From Rhizobium sp. CIAT894 (lineage in GTDB: Bacteria; Pseudomonadota; Alphaproteobacteria; Rhizobiales; Rhizobiaceae): a stretch of 64,000 bases of DNA. This document shows, piece after piece, positions 36,062 through 43,770 of the stretch (positions within the stretch are counted from its first letter, which is position 1; each line of letters opens with the position of its first letter). The position numbers and the translations under genes are program-made. The notes under the pieces are model-generated. The model was not told where the DNA came from, searched no databases, and saw only the letters and a program-made list of their open reading frames with translations. The stretch spans positions 310,001 to 374,000 of the forward strand of contig NZ_CP020951.1 in assembly GCF_000172795.2 (NCBI RefSeq). Direction: 5' to 3'.

Positions 36062-36548
36062 GGATCACGATTGCCGGTGGAAGATGCGAAACCGCGATGG
36101 TCGCGTCTGGAACGCGCTCCACTCGTCGGGTTCTCCAATCACCAATACTGTCGTCAAATTTTGCGGATGCTTGGCAAGGGAAATACTGGCCGAAACAAAT
36201 AGGCCGAAACGACATAATTTAGTAGAATTGAATGCTCGAAATATTGAAATCGTTGGAAGTACTTGCTCGATTTCTGCATCCAGCATCTTTAAACCTGTAG
36301 GCGCAATCCTTACGTCCTCCATCGTCATGTCTATCAAGGCGACACCAATGTGAGAGCATTCACGACCACGCCGCCCCTCATCGGGGACTCGGGACGCGCG
36401 GTCATTTTTTCCGGACAATGAGCAGCCCAAGCGTTCGACACACTCTGAGTGCGTCGAGCCAATAGGCGCGTTCTCCCCGTTTTAATCAACCAATACCAAC
36501 CGGGCGGCCATCGGGTGGATGAACCCGTGCGCCCATACGAGAGAAAAG
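36062..36548. other. 487-bp interval without a convincing gene
   Basis: This stretch is clearly more AT-rich than its surroundings between about 36130 and 36340. A minus-strand frame (36065-36430) and a plus-strand frame (36084-36353) are open, but neither has a good ribosome site, a recognised domain or family-like composition; the minus frame may be a decayed gene. Near the right end, TCGACACACTC (36435-36445) and GAGTGCGTCGA (36447-36457) form an almost perfect dyad 90 bp upstream of the SPFH gene. Confidence 0.5.
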
Positions 36549-38594
36549 ATGGAAAACCTGCAATATCTTGGTCCGATGGGATGGAGGGCGATCGTCATTG
36601 CCTTTCCGTTCATCGTGGTGGTCATGCTGTTCCGGTGGAGCGGCGTGATCCGCTATATCCCCAACGACAGGCTCGGCATTCTCGAGAAGCTATGGAGCTT
36701 TCGCGGCTCCGTCGACAATGGCTTCATTGCGCTCTACGGCGAGGCCGGCTTCCAGCCGGACGTCGTGCGCGGCGGCCTGCATTTCTTCATGCCGTTCCAG
36801 TATTCGATGCACCGCGCCAATCTCGTGACCATTCCGCAGGGCCAGATCGGCTATGTCTTCGCCCGCGATGGCGAGCCGCTGCCGCCGACCCAGACGCTTG
36901 CCTCGAATGTCGACGCCGATGATTTTCAAGACGTGCGCGGCTTTCTGACCAAGGGCGGCCAGAAGGGGCCGCAGCGCAAGATCCTGCGCGAAGGCACCTA
37001 TGCCATCAACCTCGCGCAGTTCATCGTGCTGACCGCGCAATCGACCTATGCCGTCAACCTGAACGCGTCGGAACAAAAACTCTTTGCCGACATGTCTACT
37101 TTGATCAGCGAGCGCAATGGCTTCGAGCCCGTCGTCATCCATGACGCCGAGGACCTGATCGGCATCGTCACCATTCATGACGGTCCGGCGCTGCCCGATG
37201 GCGAGATCATCGCCCCGACCGTTGCCAATAATCCGAAGGATGCAAACTTCCACAATAATTTCCAGGATCCGGAGAAGTTTCTCAATGCCGGCGGTTATCG
37301 CGGCCGGCAATTGCAGGTGCTTGCCGACGGCAGTTATTTCCTCAACCGCATCTTTGCGACCGTCGAACTTGTGGAGAAGACGATCATCGACGTCGGCACG
37401 GTGGGTGTCGTCGTTTCCTATACGGGCCGGCGAAGCGCGGATATTTCAGGCCAGTCCTATCGCCATGGCGAGCTGGTCGAGACGGGGGCACGCGGTGTCT
37501 GGTCGACGCCGCTTCTGCCGGGCAAATATGCTTTCAACACCTATGCCGGCAATATCATCATCGTGCCGACCACCAACTTCGTGCTCAAATGGACGAAGGA
37601 ACAGTTCGGCGAGCACAGACTGGACGAAAATCTTTCCGAAGTGTCGCTGATCACCAAGGATGCATTCGAACCGGTCCTGCCGCTCTCGGTCGTCGTGCAT
37701 ATCGACTATATGAAGGCGCCGCTGGTGGTGCAGCGCTTCGGCGATATCAAACGGCTGGTCGAACAGACGCTCGACCCGATGGTCTCGGCCTATTTCAAGA
37801 ACATCGCTCAGACCAAGACGCTGATCCAACTGCTACAGGAACGCAGCGAAATCCAGCGCAAATCCGGCGACGAAATGCGCGAGAAATTCGGCTCCTACAG
37901 CCTCGAGTTGCAGGAGGTGCTGATCGGTACGCCCCGCGCTAACAATGGCCAGAACAGCATAGAGCAGATCCTGATCCAACTGCGCGAGCGTCAGATCGCC
38001 GTCGAAAAAGTCGAGACCTATAAATTGCAGGAGGCGGCGGCGATCCAAGAGCGCACATTGCGCGAGAAGGAAGCGCTCGCCGAACAGCAGGCGAAGATCA
38101 CGGCATCGGCGCTCACCATCGAGATCAGCGAGAACGAAGGCAAGGCGCAACTCGCCCGCACCCGCCAGCAGGCGGAGACCATTCAGGTCACCGCTAAGGC
38201 CGAAGCGGAAAAGGTCCGGCTTGCCGGCCTTGGCGAGGCCGACAGGATCAAGGCGATCGCCCTTGCCGATGCGGAGCGTATCAAGGCGACCGGCCTTGCC
38301 GATGCCCAGAAGGTGCGCGCCGTCGGTCTGGCGGAAGCGGAAGCCACCGAGAAGAAGGTCGCGGCCTTCGGTGGTCCGGACTACCAGCTGCATTCGCAGG
38401 TGCTGATGCGGTTTGCCGAAGCGATCGAGAACGGCAGGCTGCCGCTCGTGCCGCAGATCCAGCTCGGCGGTGCCGGCGGCGAGAAGGGCGGTGCGAACGG
38501 ACTGGTGGAAATGATGTTGTCGATGCTGGTCGCCGACCGGCTTGGACGACAGGATTCCCCTGATGTGGTGCCGGCGCCGGCCGAACAGCATTGA
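36549..38594 (+). CDS. Large SPFH/band-7 (flotillin-like) membrane protein
   Basis: A 681-residue protein with one N-terminal membrane segment (about residues 12-30, WRAIVIAFPFIVVVMLFRW), followed by an SPFH/band-7 domain split by inserted segments (about 40-400) and a long helical region. The C-terminal part (about 500-600) is a coiled coil with tandem units such as GLGEADRIKAIALADAERIKATGLADAQKVRA, as in flotillins. The end is Gly/Ala-rich. It probably forms oligomers in membrane microdomains; the cargo is unknown. The ATG at 36549 has GAGAAAAG upstream. It is monocistronic, with a terminator right after it. Confidence 0.85.
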   Translation: MENLQYLGPMGWRAIVIAFPFIVVVMLFRWSGVIRYIPNDRLGILEKLWSFRGSVDNGFIALYGEAGFQPDVVRGGLHFFMPFQYSMHRANLVTIPQGQIGYVFARDGEPLPPTQTLASNVDADDFQDVRGFLTKGGQKGPQRKILREGTYAINLAQFIVLTAQSTYAVNLNASEQKLFADMSTLISERNGFEPVVIHDAEDLIGIVTIHDGPALPDGEIIAPTVANNPKDANFHNNFQDPEKFLNAGGYRGRQLQVLADGSYFLNRIFATVELVEKTIIDVGTVGVVVSYTGRRSADISGQSYRHGELVETGARGVWSTPLLPGKYAFNTYAGNIIIVPTTNFVLKWTKEQFGEHRLDENLSEVSLITKDAFEPVLPLSVVVHIDYMKAPLVVQRFGDIKRLVEQTLDPMVSAYFKNIAQTKTLIQLLQERSEIQRKSGDEMREKFGSYSLELQEVLIGTPRANNGQNSIEQILIQLRERQIAVEKVETYKLQEAAAIQERTLREKEALAEQQAKITASALTIEISENEGKAQLARTRQQAETIQVTAKAEAEKVRLAGLGEADRIKAIALADAERIKATGLADAQKVRAVGLAEAEATEKKVAAFGGPDYQLHSQVLMRFAEAIENGRLPLVPQIQLGGAGGEKGGANGLVEMMLSMLVADRLGRQDSPDVVPAPAEQH

Positions 38595-38598
38595 TTGC

Positions 38599-38628
38599 GG
38601 ATGGGCCGGTCATGCCGGCCCATCCTTT
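38599..38628 (+). terminator. Rho-independent terminator of the SPFH gene
   Basis: GGATGGGCCGG (38599-38609) and CCGGCCCATCC (38615-38625) form a perfect 11-bp stem with a 5-base loop, followed by TTTAA. It starts 5 bp after the stop codon and ends at the stop of the convergent small gene, so it may serve both strands. Confidence 0.8.
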
Positions 38629-38908
38629 AATGAACCATTCCGCGTGGTTTCGCCCGGTTGGCGAACTGGTGGACGAGCATGATGCCCTGCTCGAGCAGCA
38701 ACTCGGCGGCCCGCAGATCGTGTGGGCCAAGCTCCCCGGCCAGTCCGCGGATGGTATTGGCGATGCAGACGGAGTTGGCGACGAAGCGGGCGTCGCCCTC
38801 CTCTTCGGCCTCTTCGGCAGTGGCCTCCAGAGCATCGGCGACGGTGTCGAGCAGGCTCGACCGTTCAACAAGCGTCATGTCGTTCAGGGTTTTCGAAATG
38901 CCGTTCAT
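38627..38908 (-). CDS. Small acidic helical protein of unknown function
   Basis: A 93-residue protein rich in Ala, Glu and Leu, predicted all-helical (TLVERSSLLDTVADALEATAEEAEEEGD, then DLRAAELLLEQGIMLVHQF). I do not recognise a family. The start at 38908 (MNGISKTLNDM) is supported by GAGGAG 6 bases upstream; the frame extends upstream to 39061 with Cys/His-rich non-typical sequence, which I exclude. It is convergent with the SPFH gene and 149 bp downstream of the NUDIX gene's stop on the same strand. Confidence 0.7.
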   Translation of the reverse strand: MNGISKTLNDMTLVERSSLLDTVADALEATAEEAEEEGDARFVANSVCIANTIRGLAGELGPHDLRAAELLLEQGIMLVHQFANRAKPRGMVH

Positions 38909-39057
38909 GATTGTCTCCTCGCGCGCGCCCAAGGCGGGCCGCAGCGCCGATTTCTCGATTTGAGAGAGGTGGCTGTGACTGTCAGATGGAGATGGATGGC
39001 CGCAGAAGCAAAGCATGGCTGCCGCGCGCTTGACGCATGCGTGCAGCAAGGGGCGGC

Positions 39058-39543
39058 TCAATCACCATTTCGCGTCGATCCTTGCTGATATCTCAGGAGG
39101 TCGGCAAGCATTGGCCGCTGGCCTTTCAAGAGCTTTGTTGCTGCCTCGGTCGGGGAAAACCAGCCGGCGCGATCAACCTCCGGAAAGCTCCTGATCCGGC
39201 CCGATTTCGGCGGCCATTCCATTTGAAATTCCGAACTCCGTATCGCGTTCAGGTCCAGCACAGGATCGGCTTCGATCGACCAGGCGACGACGATCTTGCC
39301 GCCGGGCTGCCGGTATTCGCCCAGCCGTGTGCATATGCCGTCGACCGCGACACCCAGCTCTTCGGCCGTCTCCCTCAGCGCCGCCGTGAGCTCATCCTCT
39401 TCCGGCCCGATCAATCCCTTCGGGATCGACCAGGCAGCCTCGTCTTTCCCAGCCCAGAAGGGACCACCCGGATGGACGAGAAGGACTTCGACGTCCGTGG
39501 ACAGGCGCCGATAGATCAGAAGTCCGGCGCTACGGATTGCCAT
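39058..39543 (-). CDS. NUDIX hydrolase
   Basis: A 161-residue NUDIX protein. The NUDIX box is complete at about 43-65: GLIGPEEDELTAALRETAEELGV, matching G-x5-E-x7-RE-x2-EE-x-G with the metal-binding glutamates. The upstream AAWSIPKG and LLIYRR segments are typical of the MutT/DR0004-like group hydrolysing nucleoside diphosphate derivatives; exact substrate unknown. GAGG precedes the ATG. It begins 21 bp after the stop of the 55-residue Cys-rich gene, so the two are likely one transcript. Confidence 0.92.
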   Translation of the reverse strand: MAIRSAGLLIYRRLSTDVEVLLVHPGGPFWAGKDEAAWSIPKGLIGPEEDELTAALRETAEELGVAVDGICTRLGEYRQPGGKIVVAWSIEADPVLDLNAIRSSEFQMEWPPKSGRIRSFPEVDRAGWFSPTEAATKLLKGQRPMLADLLRYQQGSTRNGD

Positions 39544-39564
39544 TGCCTCGTGCCCTTGTCGCGT

Positions 39565-39732
39565 TCACGAGGCCAGGCATTCCTCGCAGATGCCGCAGCC
39601 GTCGTCATCCATCCATCGGCATCGGCGCTGACAGCAAAGGCAGACACGGCCATCTGGCTCATCTCTCGTGTCTTCCGGAGGAATGATCTCGATCGTGGTA
39701 TCGAATAGAGTGTCGGCCACAAGCTCCGCCAT
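39565..39732 (-). CDS. 55-residue Cys-rich protein, probable zinc-binding
   Basis: A short frame below common length cut-offs. GGAG lies 6 bases upstream of the ATG at 39732 and the frame ends at TGA (39565-39567). The protein starts MAELVADTLFDTTIEIIPPE and has seven cysteines in the second half: C31, C33, C34, C38, C46, C49 and C52, in the pattern C-x-CC-x3-C-x7-C-x2-C-x2-C with the end CGICEECLAS. The pairs suggest a small zinc knuckle or ribbon. The first 28 residues are acidic and helical-looking. It precedes the NUDIX gene by 21 bp. No family is recognised. The Cys pattern plus a ribosome site argue that it is real. Confidence 0.65.
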   Translation of the reverse strand: MAELVADTLFDTTIEIIPPEDTRDEPDGRVCLCCQRRCRWMDDDGCGICEECLAS

Positions 39733-39844
39733 CTCGTCGCTCCATCAGTCTCTTGGATATGAGATAGGAGCGGCTGCCGATGTCGGCAAGTTCTCGACAA
39801 CGGCAGCGGCAGGGCGTTTTCCGTGCAACCGGGGTTTGGCGATG

Positions 39845-40243
39845 TCAGTGACTGGCCGGAATGCGGGCGATGACCTTGATTTCGAAGTCGAAGCCGGCGA
39901 GCCAGTTGACGCCGAGCGCAGTCCAGTTCGGATAGGGCGGCTTGCTGAAAATCTCCTGCTTGACCGCCAGGATGGTTCCGAACTGGTTTTCAGGATCAGT
40001 GTGGAAGCTGGTGACATCGACGATATCGTCGAACGTGCAGCCGGCGGCGCTGAGCGTCGCCTTCAGGTTTTCAAAGGCCAGCCGGACCTGGCGTTCGAAA
40101 TCCGGTTCGGGCGTTCCATCGGAACGGCTGCCGACCTGTCCGGAGACAAACAGCAGGTCACCGGAGCGGATCGCGGCGGAATAGCCGTGCTTTTCGTAAA
40201 GATCGTGCCTGCCGGCAGGAAAGATTGCTTCGCGTTGGGTCAT
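39845..40243 (-). CDS. RidA-family protein (short, canonical length)
   Basis: A 132-residue Rid protein with the pattern YSAAIRSGDLLFVSGQVGSRSDGTPEPDFERQVRLAFENLKATLSAAGCTFDDIVDVTSFHT and the C-terminal WTALGVNWLAGFDFEIKVIARIP. The arginine expected near residue 105 in imine-hydrolysing RidA is not evident (the position reads GVNWL), so it may belong to a non-deaminating subgroup. The start at 40243 (MTQREAIFPAG) is preceded by AGAGAGA. It is divergent from a TetR gene, and the 153-bp gap holds three operator copies, so it is probably the TetR target. Confidence 0.87.
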   Translation of the reverse strand: MTQREAIFPAGRHDLYEKHGYSAAIRSGDLLFVSGQVGSRSDGTPEPDFERQVRLAFENLKATLSAAGCTFDDIVDVTSFHTDPENQFGTILAVKQEIFSKPPYPNWTALGVNWLAGFDFEIKVIARIPASH

Positions 40244-40317
40244 TCTGATCTCTCTTGATTGTTGGGAACCACCGATGAGGGCCGGGTGAGACTTCACAAG
40301 TCAGCCCTCCATTTGAT

Positions 40318-40380
40318 ATACGGTGCGTATGTGAGGTAGCGGCATACGCTTCGTATGTCAAGTTCATATACGCTTCGTAT
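40318..40380. promoter_or_regulatory. Three copies of a TetR-type operator ATACG-N3-CGTAT
   Basis: The 13-bp palindrome occurs at 40318-40330 (centre GTG), 40344-40356 (centre CTT) and 40368-40380 (centre CTT). Offsets are 26 and 24 bp. All copies lie between the divergent RidA (start 40243) and TetR (start 40397) genes. The last copy ends 16 bp before the TetR start, so autorepression is likely. Confidence 0.8.
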
Positions 40381-40396
40381 GTGAATGAGGGATCGA

Positions 40397-40990
40397 ATGG
40401 CAAAGACACGCAGCGAAACGATGCAGGAAAACCGCGCCAAGCTGATCGCGGCTGCGCGCAAGGCTTTTGCCGAAAAAGGGTACGCGGCAGCGTCCATGGA
40501 CGAGCTGACGGCTGACGCCGGGCTGACGCGCGGCGCGCTCTACCACAATTTCGGAGACAAGCGCGGGCTGCTGGCGGCGGTCGTCGATCAGATCGATACC
40601 GAAATGGCGGCACGTGCCAAAGAAATCGGGGCGCGCGCTGATAGTGATTGGCAGGGACTGCTTGCCGAGGGGGCGGCCTATATCGAGATGGCGCTCAATC
40701 CGGAGGTTCAGCGCATCGTCCTGCTCGACGGGCCTGCTGTGCTGGGGGATCCCTCGCAGTGGCCGAGCCAGAACAGCTGTCTGCAGGTGACCAAGAGCAC
40801 CGTGGAGCGCCTGACCGCACAAGGCATCCTCAAGCCCCTCGACGCTGAAGCAGCGGCCCGATTGCTGAGCGGCGCGGCTCTCAATGCGGCTCTCTGGATT
40901 GCGGCGAGCGACAACCCGCAGGGCGTGCTGCCGAAGGCGGTCGAAGCTTTTCATGCTTTGGCGGCAGGTCTGCTTTTGCAGCGTTTGTGA
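40397..40990 (+). CDS. TetR-family transcriptional regulator
   Basis: A 197-residue repressor. The N-terminal helix-turn-helix is ARKAFAEKGYAAASMDELTADAGLTRGALYHNFGDKRGLLAAV (about 20-62), the TetR signature. The rest is an all-helical ligand domain of usual size (C-terminal TetR_C type). The start at 40397 (MAKTRSETM) has AGGGA 6 bases upstream; an ATG at 40385 adds four residues. It faces a RidA gene across three palindromes and presumably controls both. The effector is unknown; the RidA partner suggests a reactive amine or aldehyde. Confidence 0.9.
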   Translation: MAKTRSETMQENRAKLIAAARKAFAEKGYAAASMDELTADAGLTRGALYHNFGDKRGLLAAVVDQIDTEMAARAKEIGARADSDWQGLLAEGAAYIEMALNPEVQRIVLLDGPAVLGDPSQWPSQNSCLQVTKSTVERLTAQGILKPLDAEAAARLLSGAALNAALWIAASDNPQGVLPKAVEAFHALAAGLLLQRL

Positions 40991-41016
40991 TCGGCTGACG
41001 GAGCGTTTGCTGCAGG

Positions 41017-41697
41017 TCAGTGCCCCAGGTTGCCGGCGGCGGCGATGATCTCGGCCGTCGTGGGGAAGACGGAGAGGTTGTTCGGCTCGTCGAGTGCCTC
41101 GATTCGCGCCCAGCCGATGGTGCCGTCCGCATCGACCAGGAAGTGCCCGACGAGCTGGGTCGCGTGGTTCGCGAAGATCGTATGATCGGCTTCGGTAAGC
41201 TCGAAGCCGTCCTTGGCGTTGAGTATCGTGTTGGCTTCCATCGGGTGCAGCGGTTCCGGCAGTTCGCCGGTGGGGTTGATCCGCACCGCCTGGAATTGCG
41301 CCATCGTTGCGCTATAGGGCCATTCGGGCTGCTCGCGGCTCCCGTCGCGCAGAAACTCGGCATGCGGCACACCGTAGGCCCGGTGCGTGCGGCAGTCCGG
41401 GTCGCAGAGAAGCATTATCGGCGTCGGCCGGTGGCGGAAATACAGACGAGCCCGTTCCGCCGGGGTGTTGATAACGGCGACGGTCTCCACCCCGGCGGCG
41501 CGCAGGGTCGGTTGTACCGCGGCAAGCTGTTCCAGCTGGCGTCGGCAGAACGGGCAGTGCAGCCCGCGAAAGAAGCCGATCAGGAACGGGCGGCCGCGCA
41601 AGTCGGCAAAAGAGACCGTGCCGTCGAAGTTGGCCGAGGCCAGGGCGAATCCGGGCGCGGCTTCTCCAGGCTGCAGCGGGCGTTTCTGGTCCCCCAT
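41017..41697 (-). CDS. AhpC/TSA-family peroxiredoxin-like protein
   Basis: A 226-residue thioredoxin-fold protein. The redox motif is CPFC (Cys48, Cys51) in FFRGLHCPFCRRQLEQL, a two-Cys pattern at the position of the peroxidatic Cys. The region FADLRGRPFLIGFF and VAVINTPAERARLYF are AhpC/TSA typical. A C-terminal extension of about 80 residues follows the fold and ends in TTAEIIAAAGNLGH. No signal peptide. It probably reduces peroxides or acts as a thiol oxidoreductase. It is convergent with the TetR gene and separated by 88 bp from the permease gene that follows on the same strand. Confidence 0.87.
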   Translation of the reverse strand: MGDQKRPLQPGEAAPGFALASANFDGTVSFADLRGRPFLIGFFRGLHCPFCRRQLEQLAAVQPTLRAAGVETVAVINTPAERARLYFRHRPTPIMLLCDPDCRTHRAYGVPHAEFLRDGSREQPEWPYSATMAQFQAVRINPTGELPEPLHPMEANTILNAKDGFELTEADHTIFANHATQLVGHFLVDADGTIGWARIEALDEPNNLSVFPTTAEIIAAAGNLGH

Positions 41698-41785
41698 GGA
41701 ACAATTCCCTTGTCGTATCGTCCAGGAGGACGACCGGAATTCAACTATACCACGTGTCGCAAGAAGGCCCAGTGCTCAGCGTCTG

Positions 41786-42685
41786 TCACTCCTTCACCGC
41801 CCCGGTCATCGACGAAACGTAGTAGTCCACGAAGAACGAGTAGAGGATGACCACCGGCAGCGAGCCGAACAAGGCTCCCGCCATCAGCGCCCCCCATTCG
41901 AAGACATCGCCGCGCACCAGCTCGGTCAGTACCCCGACCGGGATGGTTTTGTTTTCCGAAGATTGAATGAAAGTAAGGGCATAGATGAATTCGTTCCAGG
42001 ACAGCGTGAAGGCGAAGATGCCGGCCGAGATCAGCCCCGGCACGGCGAGCGGCAGGATGATCTTGACGAGGATCTGCCACCGGTTGGCGCCGTCCACCAG
42101 CGCGCTTTCCTCCAGTTCGAAGGGGATCGAGCGGAAATAACCCATCAGCAGCCAGGTGCAGAAGGGAATGAGGAAGGTCGGATAGGTGAAGATCAGCGCC
42201 AGCCGCGAGTCGTAGATCCCGAGCTTGAAGACGATGAAGGCAAGCGGGATGAACAGGATCGACGGCGGCACGAGATAGGCGAGGAAGATCACCAGACCGA
42301 CAGAACGCGAGCCGGTGAAGCGCACGCGCTCGATGGCATAGGCGCCCAAGACTGACGCCACCAGCGAGAGAAAGGTGGAGCAGACCGCCACCAGCATCGT
42401 GTTCCACAGCCAGCCGGGATAGGAGGTTTCGAGGAACAGGTATTTGATGTGGGCGATCGTCGGTCCCACCACCCAGAAGGGGCTGTAATTGCTATAGTCG
42501 GTCAGCTGTTCATTGGGTTTTACCGCGGTGATCGCCATCCAGTAGAACGGGAAGAGCAGCACGAAGACGAAGACAGCCATCGGCAAATAGAGCATCACGA
42601 TCCGCCGCGGCAGGCGGTTCAGATAGCTCATGCCTTCGGCATTGTCGGTCAGGGCCTGATCGGCGGTGTTAGAATGTGTCGACAT
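41786..42685 (-). CDS. CUT1-type sugar ABC transporter permease (MalG-like)
   Basis: A 299-residue permease with six hydrophobic segments; the last gene of the minus-strand sugar operon. The N-terminal membrane segment is LPMAVFVFVLLFPFYWMAIT, and the EAA loop with conserved Gly is SIPFELEESALVDGANRWQILVKIILPLAVPGL. Start choice: AGGAG lies 7 bases before the ATG at 42685 (MSTHSNTADQ) but directly abuts the ATG at 42691. The longer frame to 42799 is a run-on into the upstream permease. It pairs with the 42696-43628 permease, with 10 bp between. Confidence 0.92.
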   Translation of the reverse strand: MSTHSNTADQALTDNAEGMSYLNRLPRRIVMLYLPMAVFVFVLLFPFYWMAITAVKPNEQLTDYSNYSPFWVVGPTIAHIKYLFLETSYPGWLWNTMLVAVCSTFLSLVASVLGAYAIERVRFTGSRSVGLVIFLAYLVPPSILFIPLAFIVFKLGIYDSRLALIFTYPTFLIPFCTWLLMGYFRSIPFELEESALVDGANRWQILVKIILPLAVPGLISAGIFAFTLSWNEFIYALTFIQSSENKTIPVGVLTELVRGDVFEWGALMAGALFGSLPVVILYSFFVDYYVSSMTGAVKE

Positions 42686-42695
42686 CGTCATTCTC

Positions 42696-43628
42696 CTAAT
42701 CCTGGCCGCCCTGCTGCCATTTGCGCCGCTGCAGGCCGAAGAAGCTGAACATGATCGCGCCGAGCAGGAAGGGCACCATGGCGACGGCGATCGCCGCACC
42801 CTCGCCCAGCTGGCCGCCGGGAATGCCGCGCTGGAACGAGAGCGTCGCCATCAGATGCGTCGCGTTGACGGGGCCGCCCTTGGTCAGCACGTAGATCAGC
42901 TGGAAATCGGTAAAGGTGAAAAGCACCGAGAAGGTCATCACCACGGCGATAATCGGTGTCAGCATCGGCAGCGTCACATAGCGGAAGCGCTGCCAGCTCG
43001 TGGCGCCGTCGAGCGAGGCGGCCTCCTGCAGCGAGGCCGGGATGGTCTGCAGGCCGGCGAGCAGCGAGATCGCCACGAAGGGAATGCCGCGCCAGACATT
43101 GGCGACGATGACGGATATGCGCGCATTGATCGGATCGCCGAGGAAGTTGATCGGCCCGCTGATCAGGCCCAGCTTCATCAGCGACCAGGAGATGATCGAA
43201 AACTGGGAATCGTAGATCCACCAGAAGGCCAGCGCCGAAAGCACCGTCGGCACCACCCAGGGCAGCAGGACGATTGCCCGGAAGAAGGATTTGTAGGGCA
43301 GGTGCTGGTTCAGCAGCATCGCCAGCCAGAGCCCGAGCGCGAACTTCAGCACAGAGGCGACGAAGGTATAGAGGATGGTGTTGAAGACCGACAGCCAGAA
43401 GACCGAGTCCTCCATCAGGAACTGGTAGTTCTCCAGCCCGATGAAGATGCCGTCGCGGCCGATCCGGGTATCGGTGAAGCCGAGCCAGACGCCGAGCCCC
43501 AGCGGATAGGTGAGAAAGCAGACGAGAAACACCGCCGCCGGCAGCATGAACAGGAAGCCGAGCACATTGTTGTTCTGCAGGAGCGAAGAGACCGGCCCGC
43601 GCTCACCTTCCGAATTCGCCATTGACAT
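42696..43628 (-). CDS. CUT1-type sugar ABC transporter permease (MalF-like)
   Basis: A 310-residue permease with FLFMLPAAVFLVCFLTYPLGLGVWLGFTD at the N-terminus and the EAA motif TIPASLQEAASLDGATSWQRFRYVTLPMLTPII. The start at 43628 (MSMANSEGERG) has GGAG 8 bases upstream; the frame runs up to 43760 without support. It is separated from the upstream binding-protein gene by a 142-bp gap holding a strong hairpin. Substrate unknown, but a sugar or polyol is typical of CUT1. Confidence 0.92.
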   Translation of the reverse strand: MSMANSEGERGPVSSLLQNNNVLGFLFMLPAAVFLVCFLTYPLGLGVWLGFTDTRIGRDGIFIGLENYQFLMEDSVFWLSVFNTILYTFVASVLKFALGLWLAMLLNQHLPYKSFFRAIVLLPWVVPTVLSALAFWWIYDSQFSIISWSLMKLGLISGPINFLGDPINARISVIVANVWRGIPFVAISLLAGLQTIPASLQEAASLDGATSWQRFRYVTLPMLTPIIAVVMTFSVLFTFTDFQLIYVLTKGGPVNATHLMATLSFQRGIPGGQLGEGAAIAVAMVPFLLGAIMFSFFGLQRRKWQQGGQD

Positions 43629-43665
43629 TGCTGATCTCCAGATCGCCGTTTGAACTGCAGTTATC

Positions 43666-43692
43666 GCGGCATGCCGAAGGCCGGCATGCCGC
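43666..43692 (-). repeat. Intercistronic hairpin after the CUT1 binding-protein gene
   Basis: GCGGCATGCCG (43666-43676) and CGGCATGCCGC (43682-43692) form a perfect 11-bp stem with a 5-base loop between the binding-protein stop (43771) and permease start (43628). There is no T-run, so it is not a standard terminator. REP-like stabilisation of the upstream message is the likely role. Confidence 0.7.
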
Positions 43693-43770
43693 ATGGTTTG
43701 TCTGTTGTTTTCATGCATATCGTTATCCGGAACCGCTACACACTTCCGGGCGACATGCATTAAGCGCGGC

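Noticed and set aside
36065..36430. A 121-codon minus-strand frame in the AT-rich interval
   Set aside because: No ribosome site or domain and poor context; it may be a gene remnant but cannot be supported.
38909..39061. An N-terminal extension of the small helical protein that includes Cys/His
   Set aside because: The extension is not separated by a ribosome site, whereas GAGGAG precedes the internal ATG at 38908.
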